Shown here: positions 11,776 to 22,897 of the stretch, in pieces | How positions within the stretch are numbered: position 1 is the stretch's first letter | How the letters are laid out: each line of letters opens with the position of its first letter | From: Hygrocybe punicea | Lineage: Eukaryota > Basidiomycota > Agaricomycetes > Agaricales > Hygrophoraceae | Assembly (NCBI GenBank): GCA_963556145.1 | Contig: OY744468.1 | Coordinates: 3,968,001-4,032,000 of the forward strand | Length of the DNA: 64,000 bases | Direction of reading: 5' to 3' | Program-made: the position numbers and the translations under genes | The notes under the pieces: model-generated | Told to the model about the DNA's origin: nothing | The model's database searches: none | What the model saw: only the letters and a program-made list of their open reading frames with translations

Positions 11776-14700
11776 ATGACACATATTCTTCCCCCTCACA
11801 CTGAGCTTAACCTTGCGCCTTCTTCACTGCAATCGGCTCTGCAGATGGATCCCAATCAACCACAACATTCCCAGCAGCCCCCCCAGCAACAGGGCCCGCA
11901 ACTGCAGGCTCCTGCAAGAAAACGCAAAAAGAATGAAACCAACAATGACGATGCAGCCACACCCTCAGAGCCAAGACGTCTGAGACGCTCCCATGAGGCG
12001 TGCGCCCGGTGCAGGAGCAAAAAGATCAAGGCAAGTCCCGTCGGGCGACACCGACGGCAAGTTCCACTAACAACTTTTACACTTCCGAACTCCACTTTTT
12101 TCCAGTGCGATTCCAAACATCCTAGATGTTCTGCCTGCGCTACAGCAGGAACAATTTGCCATCAAGAGGACAGGCACAGGCAGACATTGATCACCAGAGG
12201 CCACACTGAGCGTATTGAGCATCTGCTTCAACAATGTGATGCCCTCCTGAAACGTCATATTCCTGGCTTCGACCTCAGCAATCTTGACGAGCTGCTTGCC
12301 AGAGAAGGCATCGAACTAACTGCTAATCCAAATCTCAATCCGTTCCCGTTCTCACAGCCCAGCACCAGCAGGCCCTATCCCTTGCGTGCCGATGGCCCTC
12401 CCCCGCCACCTCAACCACACAAGGGCTATTACCAGCCCCCTCACCCGCATTTGGTTCATCCTGGTTATGGTCCCATCGCTATGCCCTACGGTGCTCCACC
12501 GCCCGGTTCTCCGTATCCGCCGCCTCATATGCCCATTCAAGGTCACCCCGGACCATACAATCCCCACATTCATCCCGCATTTCAACCGCCTCCCATGCAT
12601 GCGCCTCCGCCTGTGCCGCCTCGTCCATCTTCTGCTACCCATGATATCAAGGGCCAGGATCCCAAAGCAAACGACATGTCCAATACACAGGTCTGTTCCC
12701 TGCTTTCCGTTTTGTCGTTCACTGATTCGTTTCCGTGCAGGCTCTTGCTAAGAATTTTGGTGTCCATGCTGCTATCGTAAACGATCTCGACATCGTTCCG
12801 GCTACCGTTGAGACGGAAGATCTCGCAGTGGGTTCAGGCGGACTGACTTCGGGTCGTGATCGTGATGTTGTCGAAGCTTCTGTCCCCAGAGACTCCGCTC
12901 AATGGATTTCGGTCACCATGCGCAGAAACAGCGCGGCGGGCCTTTACACTGGCCCCGTTCTCACAACCGATTCCGTTGAAGTCTGGCTTCCGAAAGACCG
13001 GCCAATGGTTCAGCGTATCGTCGAGATATACTTTGATCGACTCAATTGCCACCGCCCCGTCTTTTCCCAGAAATATTTCCTGAAAACCCTTGATGATATG
13101 TACGAGAGTAAAGAGGTTCAGCACGATCCTGGATACGTGTGTAGTCTGTACCTGATTCTGGCTTTGGGCACTCTTAGTGAGCTCAACCACCGCGTCACTC
13201 AAAGCGCAGAGCGATCCCATATCAGCTCGGCCATAGTGAAGAAGCTTATGCCCTCTGATTGGCCGGAGCACGATGAATTGTTCGAGAGGGCGCTCTCCGT
13301 CAAACCTGACCTTCGTGTCACCATCTCTAGTCTGCAAGCTCTCATTTTGCTGCATTGGTATCTCTACACGGAAGTGTGTCTTTTTTTTATAATGATCTCA
13401 CGGTCGGTTCACTGAGATTTTTTAGCGTCAAGGCCGTACGCTGTGGCGGCTGGTTGGCAGTCTTGTGCGCCTGTCTATCGAGCTCGGGTTGCACCATGAT
13501 CCAACCCTACAGAAAGGTACATTCACGGAGGAGGAATCCCAGCTGCGTATTCGCCTTTGGGGAATCGTTATGGTACATGATCGAGGTACATCGATTCTGC
13601 TTGGGCGTCCACTGGCAATCGCTCCGTTTGATTCCAACACCCCTCACCCTATACCATCCGATGGTCACGATTTCTCGGAGCATTTCTTACTCTCCCATCC
13701 AATTGCGGAAATCCAGGCCGATATTATCAACTCGCTTTACACGCCAACAAGGCAGACTGGCGACACTCTCATGAGGCACGCTACACGCATCATCAAGAGC
13801 ATGGTGGAGTTCAGGAAACGCCTGCCTGAGAGCTACATGTATTACTTCAACGGGACCGACGATTGGTCTTTGGAGAAGAAAACAAAGCTAGTGCAAGACA
13901 TCACAGAAGACCAAGGTTTGACGTTGTTAAAGATTGGGATCGCGAGGATTTTGCTGCTGCGTGCCTTGTTTAGCTCAAGGGAGCTGACGTATGCGCAAAG
14001 GCATAAGGCTCTCGTCGATGGTGCGTTTCAACTGCATTGTTTTTGCCTAACGATTCACTTCATGCTATTGTCGTAACCAGCAATCGTAACGTCTCACAAT
14101 ATAGTCATCGTTCACAACCAACTCATTCGATTCCCTGACATTGCGTTCTTAACGTCCCCGATTCCACTCCACATTGCCGCAATGGTCATCCTATACGGCC
14201 ATATGTCCCGGTGTGACCACCTTCCAAAACAAGTCGCGCTCGAGGACCTGTGGATGGCTCTTGACATGCTCCCTCGCTTCCGCTGGCGCTGGGAGCGCAA
14301 GGACCTCAATGGTGGACATCCCCTCATCGAGAAGCTCGCCGAGCGCGTTATGGAGGTCAATTTGCATCAGATTGGGCCAACCGCCCATCCCACTCTCATG
14401 TCGGAGCCTGATTGGGACGCCGATATCTCACCGAGTTCGACGCAGCCCAAGTCCCAGCAGACAACACCGACACTTCCGCATACATTTACGAGCAACGGAC
14501 CTGTCGGGTACGGTCCGCAGCCTCGCTCAGCCAGCGTCGCGACGACGCTGGGAACCGAAGTCAGCACGCCCCCCGACAAGCATCTGGTCGAGGTGCCTAC
14601 AGGGCTGTTTTACCCGTTCTATCCGGAGCACCAGTTCTCCATCGAAAGGTTGAATGCCCCATTACAGTTCCCGGAAGGGTCCGGAAACGGAGGAACCGCC

Positions 14701-14946
14701 CAACTGGATAAAACGGACTTCACGCGTTTGTTGGCCACAGCTGCACCATCGGACGGGACGTATGGATGTCAGCCTAGCCAGGATTCGTTCATGTTGGAGG
14801 AGAAGGACACGAATGCGCACCATGCCGCCATGCAGGTATGGATGAATGTGGTGAGTGTGTTCATTGACGGTGACCAGTATATTGACAGTCTTGATCAGCA
14901 AGGTGGGCAGAGAGGGCTGCAAAACTATCCGATGCCGCAGCCGTGA
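11776..14946 (+). CDS. Zn2Cys6 transcription factor with fungal-specific TF domain
   Basis: Fungal nuclear regulator. ATG at 11776 (alternative in-frame ATG at 11845). The binuclear cluster reads HEACARCRSKKIK, then C-D-S-K-H-P-R-C-S-A-C-A-T-A-G-T-I-C, that is C-x2-C-x6-C-x6-C-x2-C-x6-C, preceded by basic RKRKK and RRLRRS. It is followed by a short helical linker (TERIEHLLQQCDALL) and a Pro/His-rich stretch. The central homology domain (about 12990-14080) contains FDRLNCHRPVFSQKYF, VRLSIELGLHHDPT and RIRLWGIVMVHDRGTSILLGRP, typical of PF04082. Introns: the first (12031-12105) has a GC-AG boundary inside the zinc cluster; others lie near 12692-12740, 13375-13425 and 14021-14104 with GT-AG. Stop TGA at 14944-14946. 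The target genes cannot be told from sequence. Confidence 0.9.
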
Positions 14947-15156
14947 TTGTTTCTAAGCTTTGTTCTACTTGTACCATATTGAACATGCCGTTATCCTTTA
15001 TGTCGGTCCACTTCCCGAAATCCCAGATTATGAAGTTACATACATAATAATAAAAAACGATAAGAGAAAAGTTTGCATTTACTTCGTAGGAATGATAGGT
15101 TGCGACGACAGTATGATAAATAAATGATAGTGAGTTTATTGATTGATGGTATAGGT

Positions 15157-16060
15157 TCACTGAAAAACCTTTTCCGTGCGTTCTAAAAGGATGTCCACGC
15201 CACGTATCACAACCATAGGCAAGATAGTTGCGTTGGTCTTCAGGTCATTTGGCTCATGCCCACAGGCGGAGGTAGCGCAGCCTTGTAATGCTTGTTCGAG
15301 AGCAATAGGCAGACTGAGGGTGATGCGCGTGAGCTGAATGGTGAGGCCAAATATAAAAGAGTTGGTGGAATGCGTTTTGGACTTCAAGGAGGCGGGTGAA
15401 GGAATTGTAGAGGACGTGTATGTAGATACGACAGGCTGCGCGGTGGATGAGAGTGGGTAGAAGACCAGGGCAGATGGGAGCGTACTCTCGCGGATGTTTT
15501 GGAGGATGAAATGGACGGAATTTATGCCATCATCTGCGAGTCGCAGTGATGGATTGATGTCGTTCATGGTGCCTACAGGCAAAGCTAAGAGACGTTGGAG
15601 GCACGCACTCAAGAGGGGGCGGATGACCTCCAGATCGCCATCAAGGAGTCGGTGAAAATACCGATGACGATGCTTCTAAAGTTCATCCGCGTGGTCGGGC
15701 GGGCGGGACGCGAAAACGGTGAAGGAGAACGGGCGTCATATAAGAGTTCGGAGGAAGGTTTTGAGAGGACGCCATACGCTGCTGCGACTTTCTCAAAGGC
15801 ATGTGTTGCGTCTGGGTTGTCTGGAAATTTGCTGCAGAGTATCGACACGGGGAACACAATAATCAGGAGGTATGAAGACTAATAACGAAGTTATACTCGG
15901 CTTTGTCTAGTATTGAGATACCCAAGATCTGGTAAATGTCATTGTTCGAGAGGACTGCGCCAATAGCGGTGTTTCGACGCGAGGTTGTTGGCTGTGGGAG
16001 GACGTGGATGGTATCAATGATAATGCTTGGCCTTGTAGCCATGTACTGGTCGAAATTCAT
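15157..16060 (-). pseudogene. decayed J-domain (DnaJ-like) protein gene
   Basis: Remnant of a basidiomycete J-domain protein. The start of helix I is visible (NNDIYQILGIS, near 15955), and the segment after the HPD loop is visible (KFPDNPDATHAFEKVAAAYG, near 15800), followed by VLSKPSS and LYDA. Helix II and the HPD tripeptide that should sit between them are absent from all frames; only about 65 bp lies there. Farther on the reading frame must shift near 15645 to pass from GIFTDS to LDGDLEVIRPLL. It shifts twice more near 15400-15350 to pass from SALVFYP to CRIYIHVLYNSFTRLLEVQN and back to GLTIQLTRITLSLPIALEQALQ. One plausible GT-AG intron remains (about 15569-15604). With no HPD it could not stimulate Hsp70, and with several frameshifts it is best called a pseudogene. 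Confidence 0.75.
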
Positions 16061-16591
16061 ACTGAAGCGCTCTCCGTAAGTTATACGAGGCAACACGTGA
16101 CTTCTGCGGCCAGCACCTTCCCCAGCTGATGCACTCCACTCTTCACTGCACCTCGCTCGCCCATCACCGTCAGTTTCACAACCTCATGCTCATGCAATTC
16201 ACCCACGGCAGTCAGCTCGTACCGCCCAAATGCCCAGTTGACGATGTGAACTCCTCGTCCCAAACGCACGTATCCCTTCACCCTCCATATAACGTCCTTC
16301 GACAACGCCTTCAGCGCACTTGCTAGTGCTTCTTCATCTATGATGCCATCCTCTTCTATCTCGTCTCTCCCATAACAGAAATCGCCATGAATGTCTCCCC
16401 CTGGATGTTCGTGTTCCATATTGCGGCAGTGTCGACGACACCCTGTCCCTGGACCTCTGTACAGCGAGATGGTCTCCACCTCGTCGTGATGCACACCGGT
16501 TCCCTGTTGGGAATCGAGGAACAACATTGACTCGAGCCCGAATATTAACATGGGATCAACCCCGTTGCGCTCCTTGCATCGGATCTTCAAT

Positions 16592-18421
16592 CCCAGTGGG
16601 AAGTCCGTCATTTAGGGTAGATTATTATGTATTAAATGCCATTATAATCGAAAGAAAAGATAGCAATCGAGAATCTTTCCAATACTATATATTTTTCTAA
16701 TCCCATCGATTATTTTCCGGCAGGGTATTTTTAATCCACTATACTCGAGACCACAGGCTTTCATTGGGAATTTATATAGATTATAATTTATTTGTTCCAT
16801 TACAATCGATTAGAATTATATTACAGGTATTCCCCATTCCATGCTACCGGTTCCATTCCCGGGTCCGCTTCCCTAGAACACACCTGCTGCCATGAAGATC
16901 TGCTCACGATGTCCCGAGACCGACTTGTCACTATTGCAGTGCCACGGGAGGCTTTAACGAGTGCGGCTGCGGGGGCGCGAGGCCATATAGCGAAGGGTGT
17001 GGTGAATTTGGGTTTTGTGGTCGTTATTGCGGTGGCTGTCGTAGTCGTAGATGTAGACGTGGAGGGGGGTGAAGTGGTGGTGGTGGTAGGGGGGTGGGGT
17101 AATGGGGTACCACTGGTGGGAGGTGAGTCGAAGACAGCGAGGAGGGCATCGGCCTTGGTTTCGTTGAGCCAGGAGAGCTTAGTCCAGGGAAAAGTGATTA
17201 CCACCTACGCAGGAAGAAAAAATTCCAGACCAGAAAAACCAGATCCGACTAGCGAGCACGGGATGAATTACATATAGTCCTTTGAGGATCAAGATAACCC
17301 TGCAAGCGCTGCGGTACGTGGCTATGACGGAAGGTGCGTATTTGTGCCACAGTGGATTCTGAGAATCTTCTCGGATAGCCTGTGCAAAATAATTCCTGTG
17401 CATATATAAGAGATCTAAGAGGCGCGGGGTTAGACGGAACGACAGCGTACGGCTAACAAACCCACTGGATTCCCTTTCGCAAACAGCGCAATACTGCTGC
17501 ATTGCCCGAGACGGGTCGCTCGACCACGCTCGGCCGATGTCTGATGCCTGGAAGGGAGACTGCAGGTGAGGTGGCAGCGGAAACTTGCGGATCCTCTTGT
17601 CCAATTCAAGAAGTGTCGCATACGGCACGGCCTTGGTGCTAAATGCGTGTTGTACCGATATCGAGAAGCAGCTTGCAGAGTAACGGAACTTCCACGCGTG
17701 CCCTGGCAAGCCATTGAGGGACTTGCACAAGAATATCTTTCTGCGGATACATACATCCCCAATCGGCGTCTCCAGACGGTTTCACAGATGGATCAAGGTC
17801 ATCAGGAAACCGACAGTCTGTATGTTGGATATTCAGTGCCGGTGGGCATCCGTTGACAAGACTCTGACTGCCATGTCAGCGAGAGGATTCGCCGGATGAA
17901 GACCAAGATTACCGTCCAAGCGTCATAAGTATAGAGCTCCCAAAACATTATCCGCCACCGTTGCACTTCATCAGGCTCGAGATTCCAGCCAGCACTGTCG
18001 CTCTGTGGGAGTTAGGGGTATCCGCTTGCTCCAGACGTGGTGATACTCACGAAGGCCGATCTGGAAACATAAATATCACCATCTGCGTAGGTAGAGGTAG
18101 GGAAGACAAGAAACCGGAATCATTGTATTCTTGTGTACTCGTCGTCGTCGGAATTGTCGTTATGGGAGAAGGGAGCTGCATAAGAGAGGAACATGGTGGG
18201 AGGGAAGGAAGAGACAGGGCGGAAAAGTTTGGGGTTCGTGTCCCCAAACTTGTGTGAGAGTTTTACAGCTGTTGGTAAAAGTTCACTGACGCCCTCTGCA
18301 GCAGCCGAAGACCATAGAGCGAATCTAGTAATCGATTGTAACTAGATATGAGTGGAGCTTAATCGACGGAAACTATAGTAATCAAAAATAATCTATGCTA
18401 AATTCTGGACTTCCCACTGGG
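16592..18421. mobile_element. 1.83 kb non-autonomous DNA transposon inserted in the CobW gene
   Basis: Terminal inverted repeats: CCCAGTGGGAAGTCC at 16592-16606 and its exact complement at 18407-18421, with weaker similarity continuing to about 29 bp (shared ATTTAG block). The direct repeat CTTCAAT flanks both sides (16585-16591 and 18422-18428), a 7-bp target-site duplication. The host gene reads through in frame when the element and one repeat are removed. It codes for no recognisable transposase, so it is non-autonomous. Most of its middle is a captured piece of a transcription factor gene. The superfamily is not assigned: a 7-bp duplication is near the 8-bp class (hAT, P, KDZ) but not diagnostic. 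Confidence 0.88.
17190..17880 (-). pseudogene. captured fragment of a fungal-specific transcription factor gene
   Basis: Inside the 1.83 kb element. In order on the minus strand: VNGCPPALNIQHTDCRFPDD, DPSVKPSGDADWG, then a retained intron (gtatgt...ttgccag), HAWKFRYSASCFSISVQHAF, LLELDKRIRKFPLPPHL, GRAWSSDPSRAMQQYCAVC, a second retained intron (gtgggt...ctcttag), LLYMHRNYFAQAIRED, KYAPSVIATYRSACR and HPVLASRIWFFWSGIFSS. These are mid-domain blocks of the PF04082 fungal-specific regulator domain. Both introns keep consensus borders, so the copy was taken from genomic DNA and not from mRNA. No zinc cluster and no C-terminus are present, and the 5' edge is out of frame, so no product is expected. 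Confidence 0.8.
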
Positions 18422-19241
18422 CTTCAATGTCAGCTCGTTCAGTGTGTTCAAGTGATCCAATACAAATTCCAGCTCTCGTTCTGATATATGCTCCCACTTA
18501 TTCTGTTCCATAGCTGTGGGCACAATAAGCGCATGTACAAGCCAAGAACGCACAATGAGGATAACATCAGTGTAACTGGCTTGCAACTTGGCAGTGGGTG
18601 ACGAATCCTCATAACCGATAAAGTTTTCCGCATCTATTACAGTTACGATGGCATCCAGTTTGAGGTCTCCGTTTGTCGATCGCTCTAATTCGCGTATTTG
18701 AAACGCAAGTGTTGCGGGGAAGGCGGAGCCTCTGCGATTGTACAGTTATGAGGGAAACAAGCGAGATGCAAGAGAACGTACGAGCATTCGATGATGATCC
18801 GATCTGGGCGGTATTTCTCTGGAACATGTTTCCGCTAACCTGCCTGAAAGCGCCGTTGGATCTCACCTCGGATTTCGATTAGTGCTTCTTGCATCTGCCC
18901 AACCAACACGCAGCACCTTGGTTCGCCAAAGCTCAGCAAGTAGCATTTCAATCAAGCTTGATCATCAACTTGCATGCACCCATTCAAGATCTCGCTGACA
19001 GCCACTAGATTTGATTCTTGCGCAAGTTTGCTGTCCACTGTTCAATTTGATGTCAACATGAACCTCAAAGATATCAATCGAGAGCACCTTCAAAATCGCC
19101 AAACTCATTCTTGAGCAGCACAACCTTGTAATCCTTAGGGAGCTGCGGGAGGAGAGAAAGTATGATTGAGGTCTTGCCCGCACCAAGAAAACCCGTAAAT
19201 ACGGTGATGGGAATGGGGGTAATATTATTAAAGGGAGCCAT

Positions 19242-19393
19242 CAGGGTTTTAGGCAGACTGAATTTTTGTGCGCCTATGTAATAGTATATTATGTAACCGC
19301 CCTTTTACACACAGGCGTGAGAACATGCTTATGTCATCAGTCTTCTGAGTCGATTGCTTCGATATTCTCTCTCTTTTGTTACTGTTACTCGCC
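19242..19393. promoter_or_regulatory. short divergent promoter, CobW gene / SERINC gene
   Basis: 152 bp between the ATG codons of two divergent genes. It presumably held the promoters of both; the SERINC gene is intact, so the region is likely still active. No specific motif was identified. Confidence 0.45.
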
Positions 19394-21291
19394 ATGGGTC
19401 TACTGTTGTCTCTACCACTTGCAGGCGTTTTTGGAACAGTTGGGTCATCATGTCTGGCTGGTCTAGCCTTCTGCTGCACCTCAACTGCAGGTAGATCGAT
19501 TCCTTATTCTTCTCGAACTCCGGTTCATCTCGTTTAGCCTCGATGTTCTTCAAGTCGTGCAATTGTAATTCTTCTATCGCTACTCGCGTTGGATTTGCCG
19601 TACGTATGAATAAGGCTTACCTTGTTCCTTCGGATTTATGCCGCATGGTCACTTTAGTTCATATTCGCCCTTAACTCCTTATTGGCTTGGCTCATGAAGA
19701 CGCCATTCGTTATAAAGCTTATCGAAAAGTGGAGTTATGACTACATAAAGATGGATTGCGCTGAGGACAAGTGTTATGGCGTCCTCGCGGTAAATTGTTC
19801 ATAGAGATAGTACTGCTGCGCTCATCAATGTTGTGCAGGTACACCGCATCTGTTTTGCTCTCGCTCTTTTCCACGCATTACTAAGCCTTTCTCTGGTGGC
19901 TGTACGCGACACACGGGATAGGCGAGCGGCCATCCAGAACGGGTGAGGAACGTTATCTTTACTTGTCGCGTGCTAACAGGCATTTCCAAGCTGGTGGGGA
20001 CCCAAAGTTCTCCTGTGGATAATCCTCATCGCACTTTCATTCTTGATTCCTAATGGATTTTTTATGTTCTGGGGAAACTATGTTGCCCTGATTGGCGCAA
20101 CATTCTTCATTCTTCTGGGTCTTGTCCTCCTTGTTGACTTTGCGCATTCGTGGTCGGAGACATGTCTCGAGAACTGGGAGAATTCTGACTCGAGTCTGTG
20201 GCAGTGGATTCTCATTGGATCAACCTCTGGAATGTACGCTGGAATGATCACCCTAACCGCGATTCTGTATGCCTTCTTCGCGGGATCTGATTGCGCCCTC
20301 AACCGGTTTTTCATCTCATTCAATTTGGTCCTCTGCATTATTATCAGTGTACTCTGCGTGCATCCGCGGGTGCAAGAGATGAATCCACGCTCGGGCCTTG
20401 CCCAGTCCAGTATGGTCGCTGTGTATTGCACCTACCTCATCTTCTCCGCCATCAGCAACCATAAACACGAATTTTGCAACCCTCTTCATCGTGGCACCGG
20501 CCCGACCACCGTTATTCTTGGCGGCATCTTCACATTCCTTGCTCTCGCATTTTCTACCAGTCGAGCCGCTACGCAAAGCCGTACCCTGATTGGGAAAGGC
20601 AAACGGACAGGCGCTGTACAACTGTCAAGCGGTGGATTTGACGGCCATGCCGAGCTGGGTGTTGTCTCCTTCCAACCGACTCGGAAGGAGTCTCCGAAGT
20701 ATCGAGCATTATTGGCCGCAGTCGAGGCTGGGTATGTAACGCAACAACCAGGTCTACCTTGAACTGCGCTTAATTAAATTCGCAGTGCCATTCCGGCTTC
20801 TGCACTTGAAGAAGATGACGACGAAGATGGTGACGATGAGCTTGGTGAAACACTCGATGACGAACGTTCCGGAACCCGTTATAATGTGAAGTTTTATTTC
20901 TCGAATTACTTCTGCTGTTACTCACCGTGACGTATAGTATTCATGGTTCCACGTCATCTTTGCCCTCGGAGCCATGTACGTTGCCATGCTCCTCACAGAT
21001 TGGTAGGCCCCTTCGTCTTCCAAACGTATTGAGCCCGATATGACTATTGCTGTTCCTTAGGAATGTTATCTCAAAGAATCCAGTCAATGGACCAGCCAAT
21101 ACGGGTTCAGATGTTTATATTGGTCGGTCTGAAACGGCTATGTGGATGAGGGTTGTTTCGAGCTGGATTTGTATGCTCCTGTACTCATGGAGTTTGCTTG
21201 CACCAGTTTTCATGCCTGACCGGTAATAGCATTTTGCCATTCTGACCTTGATTGCAGCTGACCATTATGTAGATTTGGGGGTGACTTCTAG
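19394..21291 (+). CDS. SERINC/TMS1 family multi-pass membrane protein
   Basis: Eukaryotic TDE1/TMS1/SERINC family, multi-pass membrane proteins linked to serine and lipid handling. ATG at 19394 gives MGLLLSLPLAGVFGTVGSSC, an intron, SMFFKSCNCNSSIATRVGFA, an intron, FIFALNSLLAWLMKTPF, DYIKMDCAEDKCYGVLA, an intron, VHRICFALALFHALLSL and DTRDRRAAIQNGWWGPK. The long exon at 20000-20755 has NGFFMFWGNYVALIGATFF, LLVDFAHSWSETCLENWE, ALNRFFISFNL, NPRSGLAQSSMVA and FSTSRAATQSRTLIGKGK. After an acidic loop come YSWFHVIFALGAMYVAMLLT, GRSETAMWMRVVSSWIC and LLAPVFMPDRFGGDF, stop TAG 21289-21291. The N-terminus, Cys-rich loop and family C-terminus are all present, with no frame breaks, so the gene looks functional. 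Confidence 0.92.
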
Positions 21292-22206
21292 TGCACGCTA
21301 AGTTCTGTTGTATGTGATTTTAGTACCGTGACGGATTGGCAATACAAATATTCCAGTAATAAATGGTTTGGGACTCGGGACGCCGTCCTCTGAACACGCC
21401 AATGGCCATCACAAGGAAGGTATCATGGTGGTCGCTGAGCAATCTGATGAAGAATATGCCTGTCCGGCCGGCTGGACGGGTAACGAATCTTCACGGAGCG
21501 ATGTGGTCGCCGATCCTAGGCCTGAGGGGCTTTGCTTATAAGTTTGAGATGTTGATGCATGCTGGTAATTGGCAAATCCTAATCTGGGGTTGGTTCTTGA
21601 AAATTAGTTCATTGATTTTGGCAAATGTTTGGCACAGTTTTTGGAAAATGTAATACACGTGTAACACCATCAAAGATAAATCTATTGACCATTTTATCCC
21701 ATGTCCAGCACTGAAAGAAATACATAGTATGGTCATAATACACTTGCTATGTCAGCATTACTCCATCTGAAGTATCAAGGGATCCAACAGTAAAACTCAT
21801 CCAGTTTCACATCAACTTCTTGTTCACCACAACCAATTCATACATCAGCAAAACCAGGACCACGAGCCAGTGCTGTGTAGCAGAGTTATAGCGCTCATAG
21901 CGACCATAGTGTCACACACAGGTCCCCTTTCCATAGTGCTAGCTAGTGTCACCTGCACTCTATCTAGCTCTGTATAGCTATGTGACATTGCTATGGAGTG
22001 CTGTACAGTGCACTGAGTGCAGCCTAGATTGCTGCATTTTCTCTTATTATGTGCATATTTAATTTCCTTATATTTCCATTGAACCATTCCATTCTGATAA
22101 AAAATTGTATTGCTAGTATATACAAGTGCCAACTAATCCTTTCCCTGTCTATGTTGCCACCCAAGGTGTCCTTGTGGGCCTTGGCCCTGAGGGACCTGTC
22201 ATTGCA
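21292..22206. other. intergenic region left of the retrotransposon
   Basis: About 0.9 kb between the SERINC gene and the 5' LTR. Short frames only, no motif recognised. The last five bases (22202-22206, TTGCA) are the left target duplication of the LTR element. Confidence 0.5.
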
Positions 22207-22784
22207 TGTTACTTTTCACCCCGATCTAACCCCCGCTTCGGACCCCATTTCTGACTCTACATCCAACAATGATGTCATAACATGGGTCCAGAACATCATC
22301 GACAACAATTGACGATGATATCCCAATCCATATGATTATCCTCATCGTCCCATCACCGCTGATACACCACCGTCACACATGCTCATACACGCACTCAATA
22401 ATACCGCACAACATAACCACCAGATCAGTTGTCTGCTGACACCGGACCTGCAACGCAGCCGTTGGCCACCACGATGGCACCCCAAAACGCGCAGACCACG
22501 AAGTAAACCAAGACGCCGTTCATCTCGGAGCTTGTCCTCATCGCAGCCACGCATGACGAGGAAACCTACCCTAAAGATGTTGTAATGTATATAAACCCAA
22601 ACACTTGTAGTCAGTAACCTTAAGTTTAGTCTAGCTACTCTTCCCCCGACCGCTACCAGAAAACCTAGACTCTCCCCCTTTTTCCTCTTCCCTTTACTAT
22701 TGTTTGTACTCGCTTCTTATCCTCATACATCCTCGTTTGGTTTGTTGTTGCTGGAGTCCGCTATAAGAACAGCGATCCGTAACA
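22207..22784 (+). repeat. 5' LTR
   Basis: 578 bp, ends TGTTAC and GTAACA, paired with 36405-36982. By hand alignment I count 13 differences between the two LTRs, all transitions and all at CpG in one of the two copies. A TATA box and the putative start of R lie at 22588-22632. Confidence 0.93.
22588..22632 (+). promoter_or_regulatory. LTR TATA box and inferred transcript start / self-primer
   Basis: TATATAAA at 22588-22595 stands about 34 bp before AAGTTTAGTCT (22622-22632). That 11-mer is the exact complement of the sequence just after the LTR (AGACTAAACTT once the Harbinger insertion is removed). In Tf1-type chromoviruses the 5' end of the mRNA anneals to such a site to prime reverse transcription. 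The transcript start is inferred from this pairing and the TATA spacing. Confidence 0.65.
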
Positions 22785-22786
22785 TA

Positions 22787-22793
22787 AGACTAA
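22787..22793 (+). other. left half of the primer-binding site, split by the Harbinger insertion
   Basis: AGACTAA lies two bases after the LTR and is followed directly by the Harbinger element. The other half (TAA duplication, then ACTT, 25777-25783) lies on the far side. Joined, AGACTAAACTT complements AAGTTTAGTCT in the LTR. Confidence 0.65.
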
Positions 22794-22897
22794 GGGCTTG
22801 TTCAGCAACTCGGTAACTAAGCACATTGATTGTTTCCTTGGACATGCCGTATATGCCGTAGATTGCTGACAAACTCCGCCTGTTTGTTCTTGCTCCT

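Larger units (their letters stand above)
16081..19241 (-). pseudogene. CobW-family GTPase/metallochaperone gene, interrupted by a DNA element
   Basis: G3E P-loop GTPase of the CobW/COG0523 group, thought to deliver or sense metals such as zinc. ATG at 19239-19241: MAPFNNITPIPITVFTG, Walker A GFLGAGKTS, then VVLLKNEFGDFE, LVAVSEILNGC, and the CxCC metal motif (C-M-C-C) across an intron. IIIECSGSAFPATLAFQIRE, LDAIVTVIDAENF, QASYTDVILI, NKWEHISERE and LDHLNTLNELTLK follow. The frame then runs into the element and stops about nine codons later. Beyond the element the gene resumes exactly in frame with IRCKERNGVDPMLIFGL, a His-rich stretch and the CobW C-terminal domain (WRVKGYVRLG, NWAFGRYEL, LTVMGERG), ending TAA 16081-16083. 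Removing the element and one 7-bp repeat rejoins both halves, and no other damage was found, so the break looks recent. The intron at 18917-18973 is GC-AG. Confidence 0.88.

Noticed and set aside
16792..17277. Val/Gly-rich plus-strand frame in the 1.83 kb element
   Set aside because: Antisense shadow of the Thr/Pro-rich stretch downstream of the captured regulator fragment; no motif of its own.
22379..22585. Arg/Pro-rich frame in the 5' LTR, repeated antisense in the 3' LTR
   Set aside because: It lies within the LTR upstream of the TATA box and shows no conservation beyond the LTR identity itself.
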